Virus record (IMG/VR): IMGVR_UViG_3300025929_000019
Coordinates: 1-57,527 of that record
Source: a virus
Length of the DNA stretch: 57,527 nt
Strand: one strand, 5' to 3'
The notes beneath the pieces are model-generated. The model saw nothing but the letters and a program-made list of their open reading frames with translations, had not been told where the DNA came from and made no database searches. The position numbers were made by a program, and so were the translations under genes. Within the stretch, counting starts at the first letter, position 1. Each line of letters begins with the position of its first letter. Below are positions 28,522 through 37,415 of this stretch, piece after piece.

Positions 28522-30953
28522 GCAAGCCCGCCCCGAAAAAGGTTCCGGCCGCGCCCACGAACCTCACCGCTGGAGTATCGATGAGCATTTCGCTCGCGTG
28601 GTCGCTATCGTCAGGAGCGACGAAGTACACGGTCTATCGCTCGACCGACGGCTCGCGCGGAGCGGCGCTCGGTTCCCTCACCGCACCGCCGTACGTCGAT
28701 ACCACGGCCGTCGCGGGAACGAGCTATACCTACGGCGTCACGGCGAGCAATTCGGCGGGAGAAAGTGCGCTGTCGGTACAGGTGCAGGCGGAGATCCCGG
28801 TGCCGGCTCCTTCGCCGACGCCGAGCCCAGCACCTGCTCCGAGTCCCTCGCCGAGTCCAGCGTCCGCTCCGACGCCATCACCGAGTCCCGCGCCCGCTCC
28901 GACGCCATCACCGAGTCCCGCGCCCGCTCCGAGCCCGACACCGACACCAGCCGGTGCTTTCGCGTGGTCTAAACTCTCTCCCGCTGATCCTTCCGTTGCC
29001 TTTGGTCCGTACGGCTTCTACTTCACGCCGGCCTGCATGTTGCCCGGATCGAAGATTCACCACGTCTGGGGCGGGACGTGGGAGTACGACGTCTCCGGTG
29101 TAGCAACTGCAACGCTGGTCAAGCCGACGCCACCGGGTAATCCCGAGAATCACGGCTGTGCCTATGTACCGGCGGAAAACGCCGTCTATTCCGGCGATGG
29201 CGGCCCGGATGGTTCGGTCAACATCGTTCCATCGCGGCGCTTTGACGTCGCAACGTCGACCTACGCCGATCTCCCGGCGGCGACGACGGCCGACGCCTGC
29301 CTGCTGTATGACCCGGCGCAAAACCGGCTGCTCTCGCTCGGCGGCTGGACGACCGGACAACCGCTGAAAGTGCGCCCGCTCGCAGGCACATGGCAGACGC
29401 TGCCGACGACCGTTCCCCCGATCACGACGGAAGCCGCGCGCATGACGTTCCTGCGGGCGAGCATCAGTTCGCAGGGTCGCGTCGGCGTTCTGGCCGACAA
29501 CGAAGAGCTGTATGAGTGGGACGGCGTTTCGACAGCCTTCACGCTGATGCCGACGACCGGCGCCAAGCCGCTGGCCTACTCGCTGTGTGTGCTGGACGAG
29601 ATCAATGATCGCTACGTCGCGTGGTGCGGCGCCAACGTCGTCGCGGGTGACAACAGCAATCCGCTCGGAGTTACGTGCATCCTGCCGCGTTCTACGTGGG
29701 CTTGGGAAAGCCTCGCGATTCTCGGTCCGCCGAAGCGCAACATGGCGAGCCAGGTCATGCTCGCCGACTCTGGCAACGTGTACTTGCTGTCGGACGGCGG
29801 CTACATCGAAATCTGGAAGTTGAGCGGAACCGCGTCAACGACCGTAACGCCTGCGCCCGCCCCTACACCGACAACGACGCCGACAACGCCGACACCGACG
29901 CCAACCACCACTCCCGCGCCGACCACAAGTGCGACAACGACGGGCAACTGGACCTCGCGTCCATTGCCGCAACTGAATGTCGATGGTTCACCGAACGGAC
30001 CGTTCACGGCAGGCTACGAGACGAAGCACGTCTGCGGCGTCAAGGTCACCGCAGCACAGGCCGCGAAGCTCGGATTGAAGCTCGCTGAGGACGGCATCGT
30101 GTTCATGGGCGGCGACTACGTCGGCGCGCCGCAGAACCAGTCGTACCGGCAGGAGGTGTGGTCGCACGGACTTACGTCGGGCGTGTGGAATCTGGAATGC
30201 GCCTACGATTCTCCCGCGCCCAGACCGATCAACCCGGACGCGATCGGCGTCCACAACGACATCGACCTGCGCGGCCGGATCGCGATGGTTCCCGGCATGA
30301 TCATGTCGCAGCCGAACGGCGCGGATGCGTGGGGATGGACGGGCGGCACGAACTGGACGCAGCTCACCAACGGCTTCCCCGGAACAGGGATGTTTCGCGG
30401 CGGGTGCTTCGACGCTGCCACCGGGCGCTGGATTTCCTTCCGACCCTCGGCAACACTGGGTCATACCTGCCGTGAATTCGATCCCGCGACATGGGCGATG
30501 ACGGCGGAAACGCCGTGGCCGCAGTTCGCGGGATTGAGTCTTTCCTACGAGCAGGGGCAGCCGTGCATCGTCGGCCGCTACGCGTATTTCCTCGCGAGCC
30601 ATACCGCCGACGGTCTGACCTACGACGTGTGGGCGCTGCGCTGGCATCTCGATAACCGGACGATCGAGCAGATTACTGCCCCTCCGGTTGCGAGCGTGAC
30701 GCCGGAAAGCACGCTGCTCGCGGCCTGCGGAACCAAGGTGGTGTTTCCGTACATCACCGGGCCGGAAGGTGTCGTGAACGGCGTTTATGTGCTCGATACG
30801 ACGACGCTGGTCTGGAGCCTTGACACGAGTCCAGCACCATCGGACCTCGCGATGAACTGCCATATCGCGCTGGGTGACGGAACGAGCTTCATGTGCGGCC
30901 GCGCATTCCAGACGCCGCACCAGACCTCCGAGTTCATCTACAGGCCGGCCTGA
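28518..30953 (+). CDS. FN3 / double propeller-like virion accessory protein
   Basis: 811 residues from the ATG overlapping the previous stop. Order: fibronectin type III-like domain (10-93; AWSLSSGATKYTVYRSTDGS, then SNSAGESALS); a Pro/Ser/Ala linker (93-146) from a DNA repeat at 28798-28955; a Kelch/propeller-like beta domain (150-440); a Thr/Pro linker (444-474); a second propeller-like domain (475-811). No catalytic motif is clear. Probably exposed on the head or at a vertex; could bind glycans. Domain calls are by pattern only. Confidence 0.65.
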   Translation: MSKPAPKKVPAAPTNLTAGVSMSISLAWSLSSGATKYTVYRSTDGSRGAALGSLTAPPYVDTTAVAGTSYTYGVTASNSAGESALSVQVQAEIPVPAPSPTPSPAPAPSPSPSPASAPTPSPSPAPAPTPSPSPAPAPSPTPTPAGAFAWSKLSPADPSVAFGPYGFYFTPACMLPGSKIHHVWGGTWEYDVSGVATATLVKPTPPGNPENHGCAYVPAENAVYSGDGGPDGSVNIVPSRRFDVATSTYADLPAATTADACLLYDPAQNRLLSLGGWTTGQPLKVRPLAGTWQTLPTTVPPITTEAARMTFLRASISSQGRVGVLADNEELYEWDGVSTAFTLMPTTGAKPLAYSLCVLDEINDRYVAWCGANVVAGDNSNPLGVTCILPRSTWAWESLAILGPPKRNMASQVMLADSGNVYLLSDGGYIEIWKLSGTASTTVTPAPAPTPTTTPTTPTPTPTTTPAPTTSATTTGNWTSRPLPQLNVDGSPNGPFTAGYETKHVCGVKVTAAQAAKLGLKLAEDGIVFMGGDYVGAPQNQSYRQEVWSHGLTSGVWNLECAYDSPAPRPINPDAIGVHNDIDLRGRIAMVPGMIMSQPNGADAWGWTGGTNWTQLTNGFPGTGMFRGGCFDAATGRWISFRPSATLGHTCREFDPATWAMTAETPWPQFAGLSLSYEQGQPCIVGRYAYFLASHTADGLTYDVWALRWHLDNRTIEQITAPPVASVTPESTLLAACGTKVVFPYITGPEGVVNGVYVLDTTTLVWSLDTSPAPSDLAMNCHIALGDGTSFMCGRAFQTPHQTSEFIYRPA

Positions 30954-31369
30954 TGATTGCACAGACCGCGTTCCATACCTATCGGGTAATGAATCAGTTG
31001 CAGCAGAACTTGACCGGCCTGCAACGCGACATCCGCTCCAACGCCGTGGCGTGGAAGGCGATGGCAACGGCGCAAAGTCCCGATGTCGCGACCCTGGCGC
31101 AATTCGCCAAGGACGCGGCGGCCTCGTATGAGACGCGGCTGGGCTGGGTGCTGACGTACAAGAACACGAGCCCGAACTGGCCGGCGGTGACGGCGATGTT
31201 CACCGCGCTCGGCGGAAACATCGCGGATGCGACGACGCTGTTCACGCAGATGAAGGCGGTTGCCGATCAGTTGGGCGCCGCGACCCTCACGACCTACGCG
31301 CAGATCAGTGCGGCGTGCGATCAGATCCTCGCGGCGGTGCAGGCGCCGGATTCGCTGTGGCCGGAATAG
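30953..31369 (+). CDS. Helical protein, unknown function
   Basis: 138 residues, overlapping the previous stop by one base (TGATG). All helical, with QLQQNLTGLQRDIRSNAVAW near the start. May be a partner of the large upstream protein. No family recognised. Confidence 0.6.
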   Translation: MIAQTAFHTYRVMNQLQQNLTGLQRDIRSNAVAWKAMATAQSPDVATLAQFAKDAAASYETRLGWVLTYKNTSPNWPAVTAMFTALGGNIADATTLFTQMKAVADQLGAATLTTYAQISAACDQILAAVQAPDSLWPE

Positions 31370-31674
31370 TCACGCAGGAACACGACCTGCCGAATCACCG
31401 TGTCGTCTCCATGTGGAGCGAGGCGGGCATCCAGTTTCGTTCGAACCTCCTGCTGGAACCGGGTGCCTCCATTCAACTGCACGCGCACAGCTACGATCAC
31501 GTCGCGATGCTGTTGCGGGGCGTGTTCGATGCGGTCGAGGTGACGCCGGATGGCGAACGTAAACAGTCGCGCTTGACGGCGCCGCAACGGATTACCATTC
31601 CTGCCGGACATCAGCATGGATTCACGCTGCTGGAAGGCGATCTCGGCGAAGTGCTCTGTATGTGGGGTGCGTGA
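31357..31674 (+). CDS. Cupin-like protein
   Basis: 105 residues from a GTG at 31357 inside the end of the previous gene (the exact start is uncertain). The single-domain cupin pattern is good: LEPGASIQLHAHSYDH (metal-binding His-Xaa-His), VAMLLRGVFDAVEV and ITIPAGHQHGFTLLEGD. Cupins are unusual in head-region modules. It may be an enzyme or a sugar-binding accessory protein. Confidence 0.7.
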   Translation: MAGIVTQEHDLPNHRVVSMWSEAGIQFRSNLLLEPGASIQLHAHSYDHVAMLLRGVFDAVEVTPDGERKQSRLTAPQRITIPAGHQHGFTLLEGDLGEVLCMWGA

Positions 31675-32279
31675 TGGCGTTGCCGCAAGGGCTCAATCTG
31701 CGCGCCAATCCAGGCTTCGTTACCGACGTCGGGGACGAGTTCTGGGTCGACGCAGGTGGCGCGTCCTATCCAACGACGTCGACGCAGGGCAACACTGTGG
31801 GCTGGGAGGTCGCTGCCGGCACGCTCGGGGCGCGCGATCGCAACAGTGGAAACGATCGTCGTCTTGCCGGCATCGATTTCACGACCGCGGCCAAGCAAGA
31901 CCTGCGCGTTGACCTCCCTTCGGTCGGGAGTTACGACATCCGGCAAGCGGCGGGAGACGCAACCTATTCGCAGTTGGCGAACGTGGAACTTTTCGACGGG
32001 TCGGTCAGCTTGGGCGTGCTGTCATCCGGGTCTACCGGCGCCGCTAATTCGTTCAAGGATGCGACGAATGTCGTTCGCACCGCTGCCGCATGGGCCGCGA
32101 ACAACGCTCCGGTTACGAAGACGTTCACGACCACGATCTGCCGGTTCCGCCTCGGCGACGGCGCCAACCTGAACGTGCTGGCGCATGCGCACATCGCGGC
32201 ATCGGCCGCGTCCGGCCCGTTTCCCCTGCCAGACCGCGGTCTGTTCAAGGATTCGCTGTCTACCCACCTTCGCATGTGA
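31674..32279 (+). CDS. Beta-rich protein, unknown function
   Basis: 201 residues; its ATG overlaps the cupin stop by one base. Beta-rich with Gly/Ser/Thr loops (VDLPSVGSYDIRQAAGD, then LSSGSTGAANSF). Looks like an exported or virion-surface protein. No family recognised. Confidence 0.6.
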   Translation: MALPQGLNLRANPGFVTDVGDEFWVDAGGASYPTTSTQGNTVGWEVAAGTLGARDRNSGNDRRLAGIDFTTAAKQDLRVDLPSVGSYDIRQAAGDATYSQLANVELFDGSVSLGVLSSGSTGAANSFKDATNVVRTAAAWAANNAPVTKTFTTTICRFRLGDGANLNVLAHAHIAASAASGPFPLPDRGLFKDSLSTHLRM

Positions 32280-32291
32280 AAAGGAGATTCG

Positions 32292-32543
32292 ATGCGCTAC
32301 GTGATCAAGAAACAAGGCGAGGGCTATTTCACCGAGATGGGCATCATCGAAACCAAGGCGGTGTACCTCAACGGCAACCTGATGGGACACGAGAACGTGT
32401 TCCGCCCGCTGTTCGAAGCGTTCAAGCCGCAACAGGGGTCGCACTTCGACACCGAGCTGGACGCGAACGAACAGATGGCCGACGCACGCTTCGGCGGCCC
32501 GGCGTCATTCGCCGATTGCGTTGTCGAGGCCACCGAAACGTGA
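32292..32543 (+). CDS. Small acidic phage protein, unknown function
   Basis: 83 residues: MRYVIKKQGEGYFTEMGIIE, an alpha/beta layout, acidic end. AAAAGGAG before the ATG. A terminator lies downstream. Confidence 0.6.
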   Translation: MRYVIKKQGEGYFTEMGIIETKAVYLNGNLMGHENVFRPLFEAFKPQQGSHFDTELDANEQMADARFGGPASFADCVVEATET

Positions 32544-32566
32544 GCGCCTGATGGGCGCACGCTCCA

Positions 32567-32587
32567 GCCGCCGCGTGCGGCTTTTTT
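32567..32587 (+). terminator. Intrinsic terminator
   Basis: GCCGC-CGCGT-GCGGC then TTTTTT. Ends the small accessory gene run, preceding the next structural gene by about 35 bases. Confidence 0.75.
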
Positions 32588-32622
32588 ATCGCCGCATTTC
32601 CCAATCGAAGGAGTAATCGAAA

Positions 32623-33105
32623 ATGTTCATCGGCCCGGTCTACATCCTCACCAACAACGGCGTGTCGATCTCGACCGCGATCTCGGCGCTGCAATGGAAG
32701 CCCGGCACCAATGGGCCGATCGAGGTGCTGCGCGCGGCGCTGACACAGGCGACATCGACGACCTCGACGCAAGTCGCGGCGGGACTGATCCGCAAAAGCG
32801 CGGCGGCGACGGTGACGCTCGGCGTCGCCGGCACGCACCTGCTGAAGCAGAACCCGGTCAATCCGGCGTCGGATGCCTCGCTCGGCACGTCGGCAACGGG
32901 AATTACCGCTTCGGCCGAGGGCACCAACGGCGAGCTGTCGATCCAGCGCGGATTCAACATCCTCAACGGTTTCGAATGGCTGCCGACGCCCGAAGAGCGC
33001 GTGCTCGCCCCGCAGGGAGGCTTCCTGGCGCTCACGTTTCTCTCCGCGCCGCCGTCGGCGACCTGGCACGCGACGATCGTGGCGCGCGAGCTGCGCGGAG
33101 GCTGA
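32623..33105 (+). CDS. Probable virion structural protein
   Basis: 160 residues, strongly beta (GPVYILTNNGVSISTAISAL, then LGVAGTHLLKQNPVNPAS). AAGGAG is 11 bases before the ATG. I recall similar proteins in phage structural regions; it may be a head-surface or completion protein. No firm function. Confidence 0.6.
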   Translation: MFIGPVYILTNNGVSISTAISALQWKPGTNGPIEVLRAALTQATSTTSTQVAAGLIRKSAAATVTLGVAGTHLLKQNPVNPASDASLGTSATGITASAEGTNGELSIQRGFNILNGFEWLPTPEERVLAPQGGFLALTFLSAPPSATWHATIVARELRGG

Positions 33106-33110
33106 AACGC

Positions 33111-33425
33111 GTGGCGGTCGGCAAGCGCTTTCGTCACCTCGACGAAATCTACAAGCGGCGTCTGCTCGCAGACGAGACGCCGCGCCGCGGCGATATCGCG
33201 CGCGTGGTGCGCGACCATCATCGCAGCGAGACCGGCATGCTGGTGCGCGTGGTGAACGATCCGCACGAATGCGAGGTGCACTGCCACGAGTGCGGGCAGC
33301 GGGTCTACGGCTTCTTCGTCGAGGTCGAGCCGACCGAGCCGATCCTGATCCCCGGCACCGGTCTCGTCTGTGCCGGCCCGTACTTCTATCCGCTCGAGTG
33401 GCTACGTAGGGCGAACCCGCACTGA
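33111..33425 (+). CDS. Zinc-ribbon-like protein, unknown function
   Basis: 104 residues from GTG 33111 (GGAG 10 bases upstream). Residues 48-60 contain HECEVHCHECGQRVYG, a Cys/His cluster that could bind zinc. A basic N-terminus precedes it. Unknown role; sits just before the large repeat protein. Confidence 0.6.
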   Translation: MAVGKRFRHLDEIYKRRLLADETPRRGDIARVVRDHHRSETGMLVRVVNDPHECEVHCHECGQRVYGFFVEVEPTEPILIPGTGLVCAGPYFYPLEWLRRANPH

Positions 33426-36157
33426 TGGGCGTCTATCGTTCCGATCCGCCGGTCAGGCTGTCGCCGCCGCCGCTTGCGCCCTTCGCGCCGGCCGCAGCGG
33501 CCTATCTGCAGCAGCAAGGTCCGCGCGCCCTGCAACAGACGCAGTGCTACTTTCGCGACTACCCGGCGCGCGACACGTGGGCGCGTCAGGAATTATTGCC
33601 GGGACAAGCACCATTTGCGCCCGCCGCAGCCGCGTTCCCGCCGGCCTTTGGGAGCCGGTCGCTGACGCAGAAGGCGGGGCTCTACTGGCGCGATCCGACC
33701 GACCTGTACCTGGCGGCCGCGAAGATCCTTCCGCCGGCGCCGTCCTTTTCCTTCCCCGGCATTGCGCTGCAGCCGGTCGCTCCGCACCTGCGCGAGCCGT
33801 CGCGTGCGCCGCAAATCGAGCCGCTGCTGCCGAAGGTTGCGCCGTATCCAACCACGCGTACGACGCAACCCCTCAGCGCAGTGGGGCCAGACCTCGCGAA
33901 TCCGCTCAACCTCAATTTGCAGTTGCTCTACAACCCGGCGGCATTCCAGGGTGATCTTGTCACCGGCACGCCGTTCACGGCGGACACCGGCAGCAATGTC
34001 ACCGTCAGCAGTAACGGCGCGAGCGTCGGCCATCAGTTCTTGGACGGGCAGTTCGCGTACTGGCCCAGCTCGATCATTACGGACATCGGAACCGGCGACT
34101 ATACGGTGACCATGCTTGTTAGGCCAGACAGTTTCTCGGGAAACATTCATAACGAGACGGCGTTTTCGACGGTGGATGCCAGCGATGCCAGCGGCATCCA
34201 GTTCAACCTCAACGACGACACGTTCGGGGGCGCCAATCAGTTCGGCGTTCAGGAAGCGACAGTAGGCACGCTGCACAACTCGCCGTCGCATGTGACATTG
34301 GCGACAGGAACGTTTTACGTCCTGGCCGCACGGCGGCGCAGTGGCGCCGGACTCATCGACGTAGCTGTGAACGGTTCCTACACAGCCGACGGCGATCCGG
34401 GCAGAGCTTTCGAGGGCGGCTCGATCGTACTTGGTACGAATCGCGGGCCCGGTGGCTTGTACGGAAAATGCACGATCGCTTTTCTGCACATCGTTGCGAC
34501 CGCGGTAAGCGACGCGCAGCTTGCGAGCCTCGCCACCAATCCATGGCAGGTGTTTCCGGCCGCCGACCCGTACGATTTCCTCGGCGTGGCGCTGCCGCCG
34601 ACCGCCAGCTACGCCCGCGACGCGCGCGAGCCCAGCCGGGTCGCGCAACAGCGCGCCTTGGTCCCCGCCGCATCGATCTTCGCGCCCGCGGATCCAGTCT
34701 ACAACTTCGCCGGCCCGACGTTGCAGAGCGTAGCCGCGCACGTGCGCGAGCCGCAGCGCGCGCGATGCGACGCGGCGAAGGTCCTGCCGCCGGTTCCGGA
34801 TTACGTTCTGCCGGCGACGCTGCCGGCGGCGTGGCTGCGCGAGCAGGGCCGCGCGCGCCTGACGGCGGCGCTGCTCACGGCCTCGAGCGACGACCCGTTG
34901 CCGGCCGCGAACATCCAGCGTTACGACGCGCGGCGCGAGTGGCCGGCGCTGCGTGCGACGGTGAATTTCACCGCGGCCGCCGACAGCCTGCCGCCATCGA
35001 CGATCGCGCGCTACGACGTGCGCGAAGTTCGTGCGCTGCCGATCGCGTACGACTTCACGCCTTCGGCCGACACGCTGCCGCCGCTGAGCATCGCTCGCTA
35101 CGACGTGCGCGAGACGCGCGTGCAAAGCTTGGGCACGACGGTGTTTCCCGAAGCGCAATTCACCTACGCGCCGCCCAACCAGTCCGCCGCCTGGCTGCGC
35201 CCGCTCGAGGCGCGCCGCGAATGGACGCCGCTTGCCGCGTGGTTCGCCGTTTTTGCGCCGGCCGATGCGTTCTATCCATTCGCCGGCGTTGCGCTGCAAA
35301 GCGTGGGCGCCTTCGCGCGCGGGCAGCCGCAGTATTGGGAGATGCGACCGTTGCAGCCATGGGCGGGATTGTTCGCACCGCCCGATCCGGCATACGTGTT
35401 CGCGCTGCCGTTGCCCGCCATTGCAGCGCGTCCCGCGCGCGCGCCGCGCGCATTACGCGTGAACCTCGTAGCGCCGCCGGAGGGCCCCATTCCGGGCGCC
35501 ACGCAGCCGTTGACCGCGCACCTGCGCGCCGCCGCGCGGGCAGTCTCGCCGACTGCGGCACATACGCCAAGCGGCGATACGGCGTTGCCCCCATCCGCGC
35601 TGCCGCGCGCGCACGGGCGAGAGGGGACGTCACCGCGACTCGCGTCTCCCAGCGCGGTCTATGACGCGGCCTTCGTGTTCGCGCCCGTCGTAGCGACGCC
35701 GGCAGCGCATCTGCGCGAGCGCGCGCTGCAGGCGCCGGCGCCGACTCGGTCTGCGCCGAGCGAGGCGATTTTCATACCAGCGGCCTCGATCGCCACAGCC
35801 TACCTGCGCGACGCACGGCCGGCGCGCCAGGCGCCCACGCAAGTCGCGCCGACGCCCCCGTTCGTGTTCGCGATGGCGCTATCGGCAACGCAGGCGGGCT
35901 ACCTGCGCGAGCAGGAATCGATCGCCTATGCGTATGCACGTCGCCGCTACGCCACCTTCCTGCGCCGCATCATCGATCCGGCGAGCGTCTGCCTTGCGCT
36001 CGCGCTGCCTGACGCCGCTTTGGCAACGGCGCTGCCGGCAGTTGACCTAAGCGCAGCGGTTCCGGCTATCGACGCGCAGGCGGCGCCTCCGAGCGTCGCG
36101 CTGGAAGCGGCGACGCCGAGCGTCACGCTCGAGGTAATCGTGCTCGAGGACTGCTGA
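33425..36157 (+). CDS. 910-residue tandem-repeat protein with an embedded LamG-like domain
   Basis: The protein is built from about 15 degenerate units of ~35 residues, each centred on a hydrophobic-Arg-Glu anchor (HLREPSR, HVREPQR, WLREQGR, YDVREVR, YLREQES) after a Pro/Phe/Ala-rich lead (FAPADP, FPGIALQ). At about 155-375 the units are interrupted by one beta-sandwich domain of the LamG/ConA-lectin type, ending SLATNPWQVFP, as in phage fibre lectins. The C-terminal ~60 residues are Ala/Val-rich. Overlaps the preceding stop by one base. I do not recognise the repeat; a virion fibre or whisker is plausible. Confidence 0.6.
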   Translation: MGVYRSDPPVRLSPPPLAPFAPAAAAYLQQQGPRALQQTQCYFRDYPARDTWARQELLPGQAPFAPAAAAFPPAFGSRSLTQKAGLYWRDPTDLYLAAAKILPPAPSFSFPGIALQPVAPHLREPSRAPQIEPLLPKVAPYPTTRTTQPLSAVGPDLANPLNLNLQLLYNPAAFQGDLVTGTPFTADTGSNVTVSSNGASVGHQFLDGQFAYWPSSIITDIGTGDYTVTMLVRPDSFSGNIHNETAFSTVDASDASGIQFNLNDDTFGGANQFGVQEATVGTLHNSPSHVTLATGTFYVLAARRRSGAGLIDVAVNGSYTADGDPGRAFEGGSIVLGTNRGPGGLYGKCTIAFLHIVATAVSDAQLASLATNPWQVFPAADPYDFLGVALPPTASYARDAREPSRVAQQRALVPAASIFAPADPVYNFAGPTLQSVAAHVREPQRARCDAAKVLPPVPDYVLPATLPAAWLREQGRARLTAALLTASSDDPLPAANIQRYDARREWPALRATVNFTAAADSLPPSTIARYDVREVRALPIAYDFTPSADTLPPLSIARYDVRETRVQSLGTTVFPEAQFTYAPPNQSAAWLRPLEARREWTPLAAWFAVFAPADAFYPFAGVALQSVGAFARGQPQYWEMRPLQPWAGLFAPPDPAYVFALPLPAIAARPARAPRALRVNLVAPPEGPIPGATQPLTAHLRAAARAVSPTAAHTPSGDTALPPSALPRAHGREGTSPRLASPSAVYDAAFVFAPVVATPAAHLRERALQAPAPTRSAPSEAIFIPAASIATAYLRDARPARQAPTQVAPTPPFVFAMALSATQAGYLREQESIAYAYARRRYATFLRRIIDPASVCLALALPDAALATALPAVDLSAAVPAIDAQAAPPSVALEAATPSVTLEVIVLEDC

Positions 36158-36158
36158 C

Positions 36159-36461
36159 ATGGCGGACGCGACAAGCATCGTGCTGGGTACGGCACCTCGG
36201 CTTCGCGCGACGTTTCGCAACGCCGACGGCGATCTCTTCGATCCGAGCGTGGTGCGCTTCAAGGTCAAGGGCCCCGACGCCACTATCGAGACGTTCGTCT
36301 ATGGCGTCGATCTTGACGTGGTGCGGTTAAGCGTCGGCGCCTACGAGCGCAAATACCTGCCAGCGACGGCGGGCGAGTACTGCTGGCGCGCCGAGTGCGA
36401 GGGCGACGACTGGGGCGCGAGCGAGGGCGAGATTGACGTTGACGGCGGATGCTTCGCATGA
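36159..36461 (+). CDS. Small connector-region protein
   Basis: 100 residues, beta-rich (DPSVVRFKVKGPDATIETFV, then LPATAGEYCWRAECEG). The family resembles proteins found beside phage fibre or connector genes. Coupled to the next gene (ATGA). Confidence 0.6.
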   Translation: MADATSIVLGTAPRLRATFRNADGDLFDPSVVRFKVKGPDATIETFVYGVDLDVVRLSVGAYERKYLPATAGEYCWRAECEGDDWGASEGEIDVDGGCFA

Positions 36462-36772
36462 GCATCGACGACAACGAGGCCGCGGTGTGGCAGACGTTGC
36501 AGGACGAAGGCTGGTCGGTGCCGGCGGTGTCGAAAGGGCGCAGCGCCTTCGTGATGTTCGTCATGCCGGGCGGGGTCACACCGAACGGCGCGCGCTCGAC
36601 CGATTACGAGATGACCTACTGGACCGCCGACCTGCCGACGCTGAAGGAGGGCGACCCGATCACCGTCGCCGGCGTGAAATACAAGGTTCGCGACACGCCC
36701 GACGTCACCGCCATGCCGGGCTACAGCCGCACCGGCAACTTCAAGCACGCACTGCTCACGGCGCTCAAGTAG
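36458..36772 (+). CDS. Head-tail joining protein (FII-like)
   Basis: 104 residues in the position of lambda gpFII. Contains DYEMTYWTADLPTLKEGDPI and VAGVKYKVRDTPD, matching head-tail joining proteins. Would bridge the head completion complex and the tail terminator. Confidence 0.7.
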   Translation: MSIDDNEAAVWQTLQDEGWSVPAVSKGRSAFVMFVMPGGVTPNGARSTDYEMTYWTADLPTLKEGDPITVAGVKYKVRDTPDVTAMPGYSRTGNFKHALLTALK

Positions 36773-37192
36773 ATGACCGGTTACGAGACCGTCCTGGCCT
36801 CGATTCTGGGCCGGTTGACGGCTGCGCCGAAAACGTGGGCGGACGACATCCGTCGCGCGCACCTGACGGCGCCTCCGAAGAGCGCGGGACGCGTCGTGCA
36901 TCTGATCGACGGCGAGGACGCGCCCGACAAGGGCGCGCGGCGCGACTGCACGCAACGCGACGGCGCCTTCAGCCTGGCGCTGTTCGTGCGCAGCGACCTT
37001 GGCGTCAGCGCCGCTGACCCGATGAAGATCGAGGTCATGCGCCGTCTCGCGCCGGACTCGGCGCCTTATCCGGACGGCGTCGCCGTGAAGCCGGGACGCG
37101 TCGTCCCGAGCGCGAACCTCGCGGACAACGATGCCATTCGCATCGACATGGACTTCACCTTTTGCTATCCGGCCACGGACTGGACGCTATGA
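36773..37192 (+). CDS. Tail terminator/completion protein
   Basis: 139 residues in the gpU position, next to the joining protein and upstream of the tail tube gene. Beta/alpha layout with DNAIRIDMDFTFCYPATDW at the end. Starts directly after the previous stop. Confidence 0.65.
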   Translation: MTGYETVLASILGRLTAAPKTWADDIRRAHLTAPPKSAGRVVHLIDGEDAPDKGARRDCTQRDGAFSLALFVRSDLGVSAADPMKIEVMRRLAPDSAPYPDGVAVKPGRVVPSANLADNDAIRIDMDFTFCYPATDWTL

Positions 37193-37386
37193 CGAAAACG
37201 TATCGGCTTCTCAAGGAACACCGGGTCGGCAGCATCGTGCACCCCCCCGGCAGCACAGTTGCGCTCAGCGATCGCGATGCCGACTGGCTCGCGGCGCAGG
37301 GCGTAATTGCCAGGCAGGTAATCGTGGCGGGTTCAGTGCCACAGGTAAGGCCCGTGCGCCGCCGTTGCGCGGGCTGCGGATGGTAA
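37189..37386 (+). CDS. Small tail-region protein
   Basis: 65 residues, ATGA-coupled. A small domain followed by a Cys-x2-Cys end (RRRCAGCGW). I recall similar short proteins before tail tube genes in related prophages. Function unknown. Confidence 0.6.
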   Translation: MTKTYRLLKEHRVGSIVHPPGSTVALSDRDADWLAAQGVIARQVIVAGSVPQVRPVRRRCAGCGW

Positions 37387-37415
37387 GTCCCCCTTTTTTC
37401 ACGTAGGAGCACACC

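Noticed and set aside
33593-35299. 568-codon open frame on the minus strand
   Set aside because: Antisense to the repeat protein; mirrors its repeats (Arg-rich) and has no start signal.
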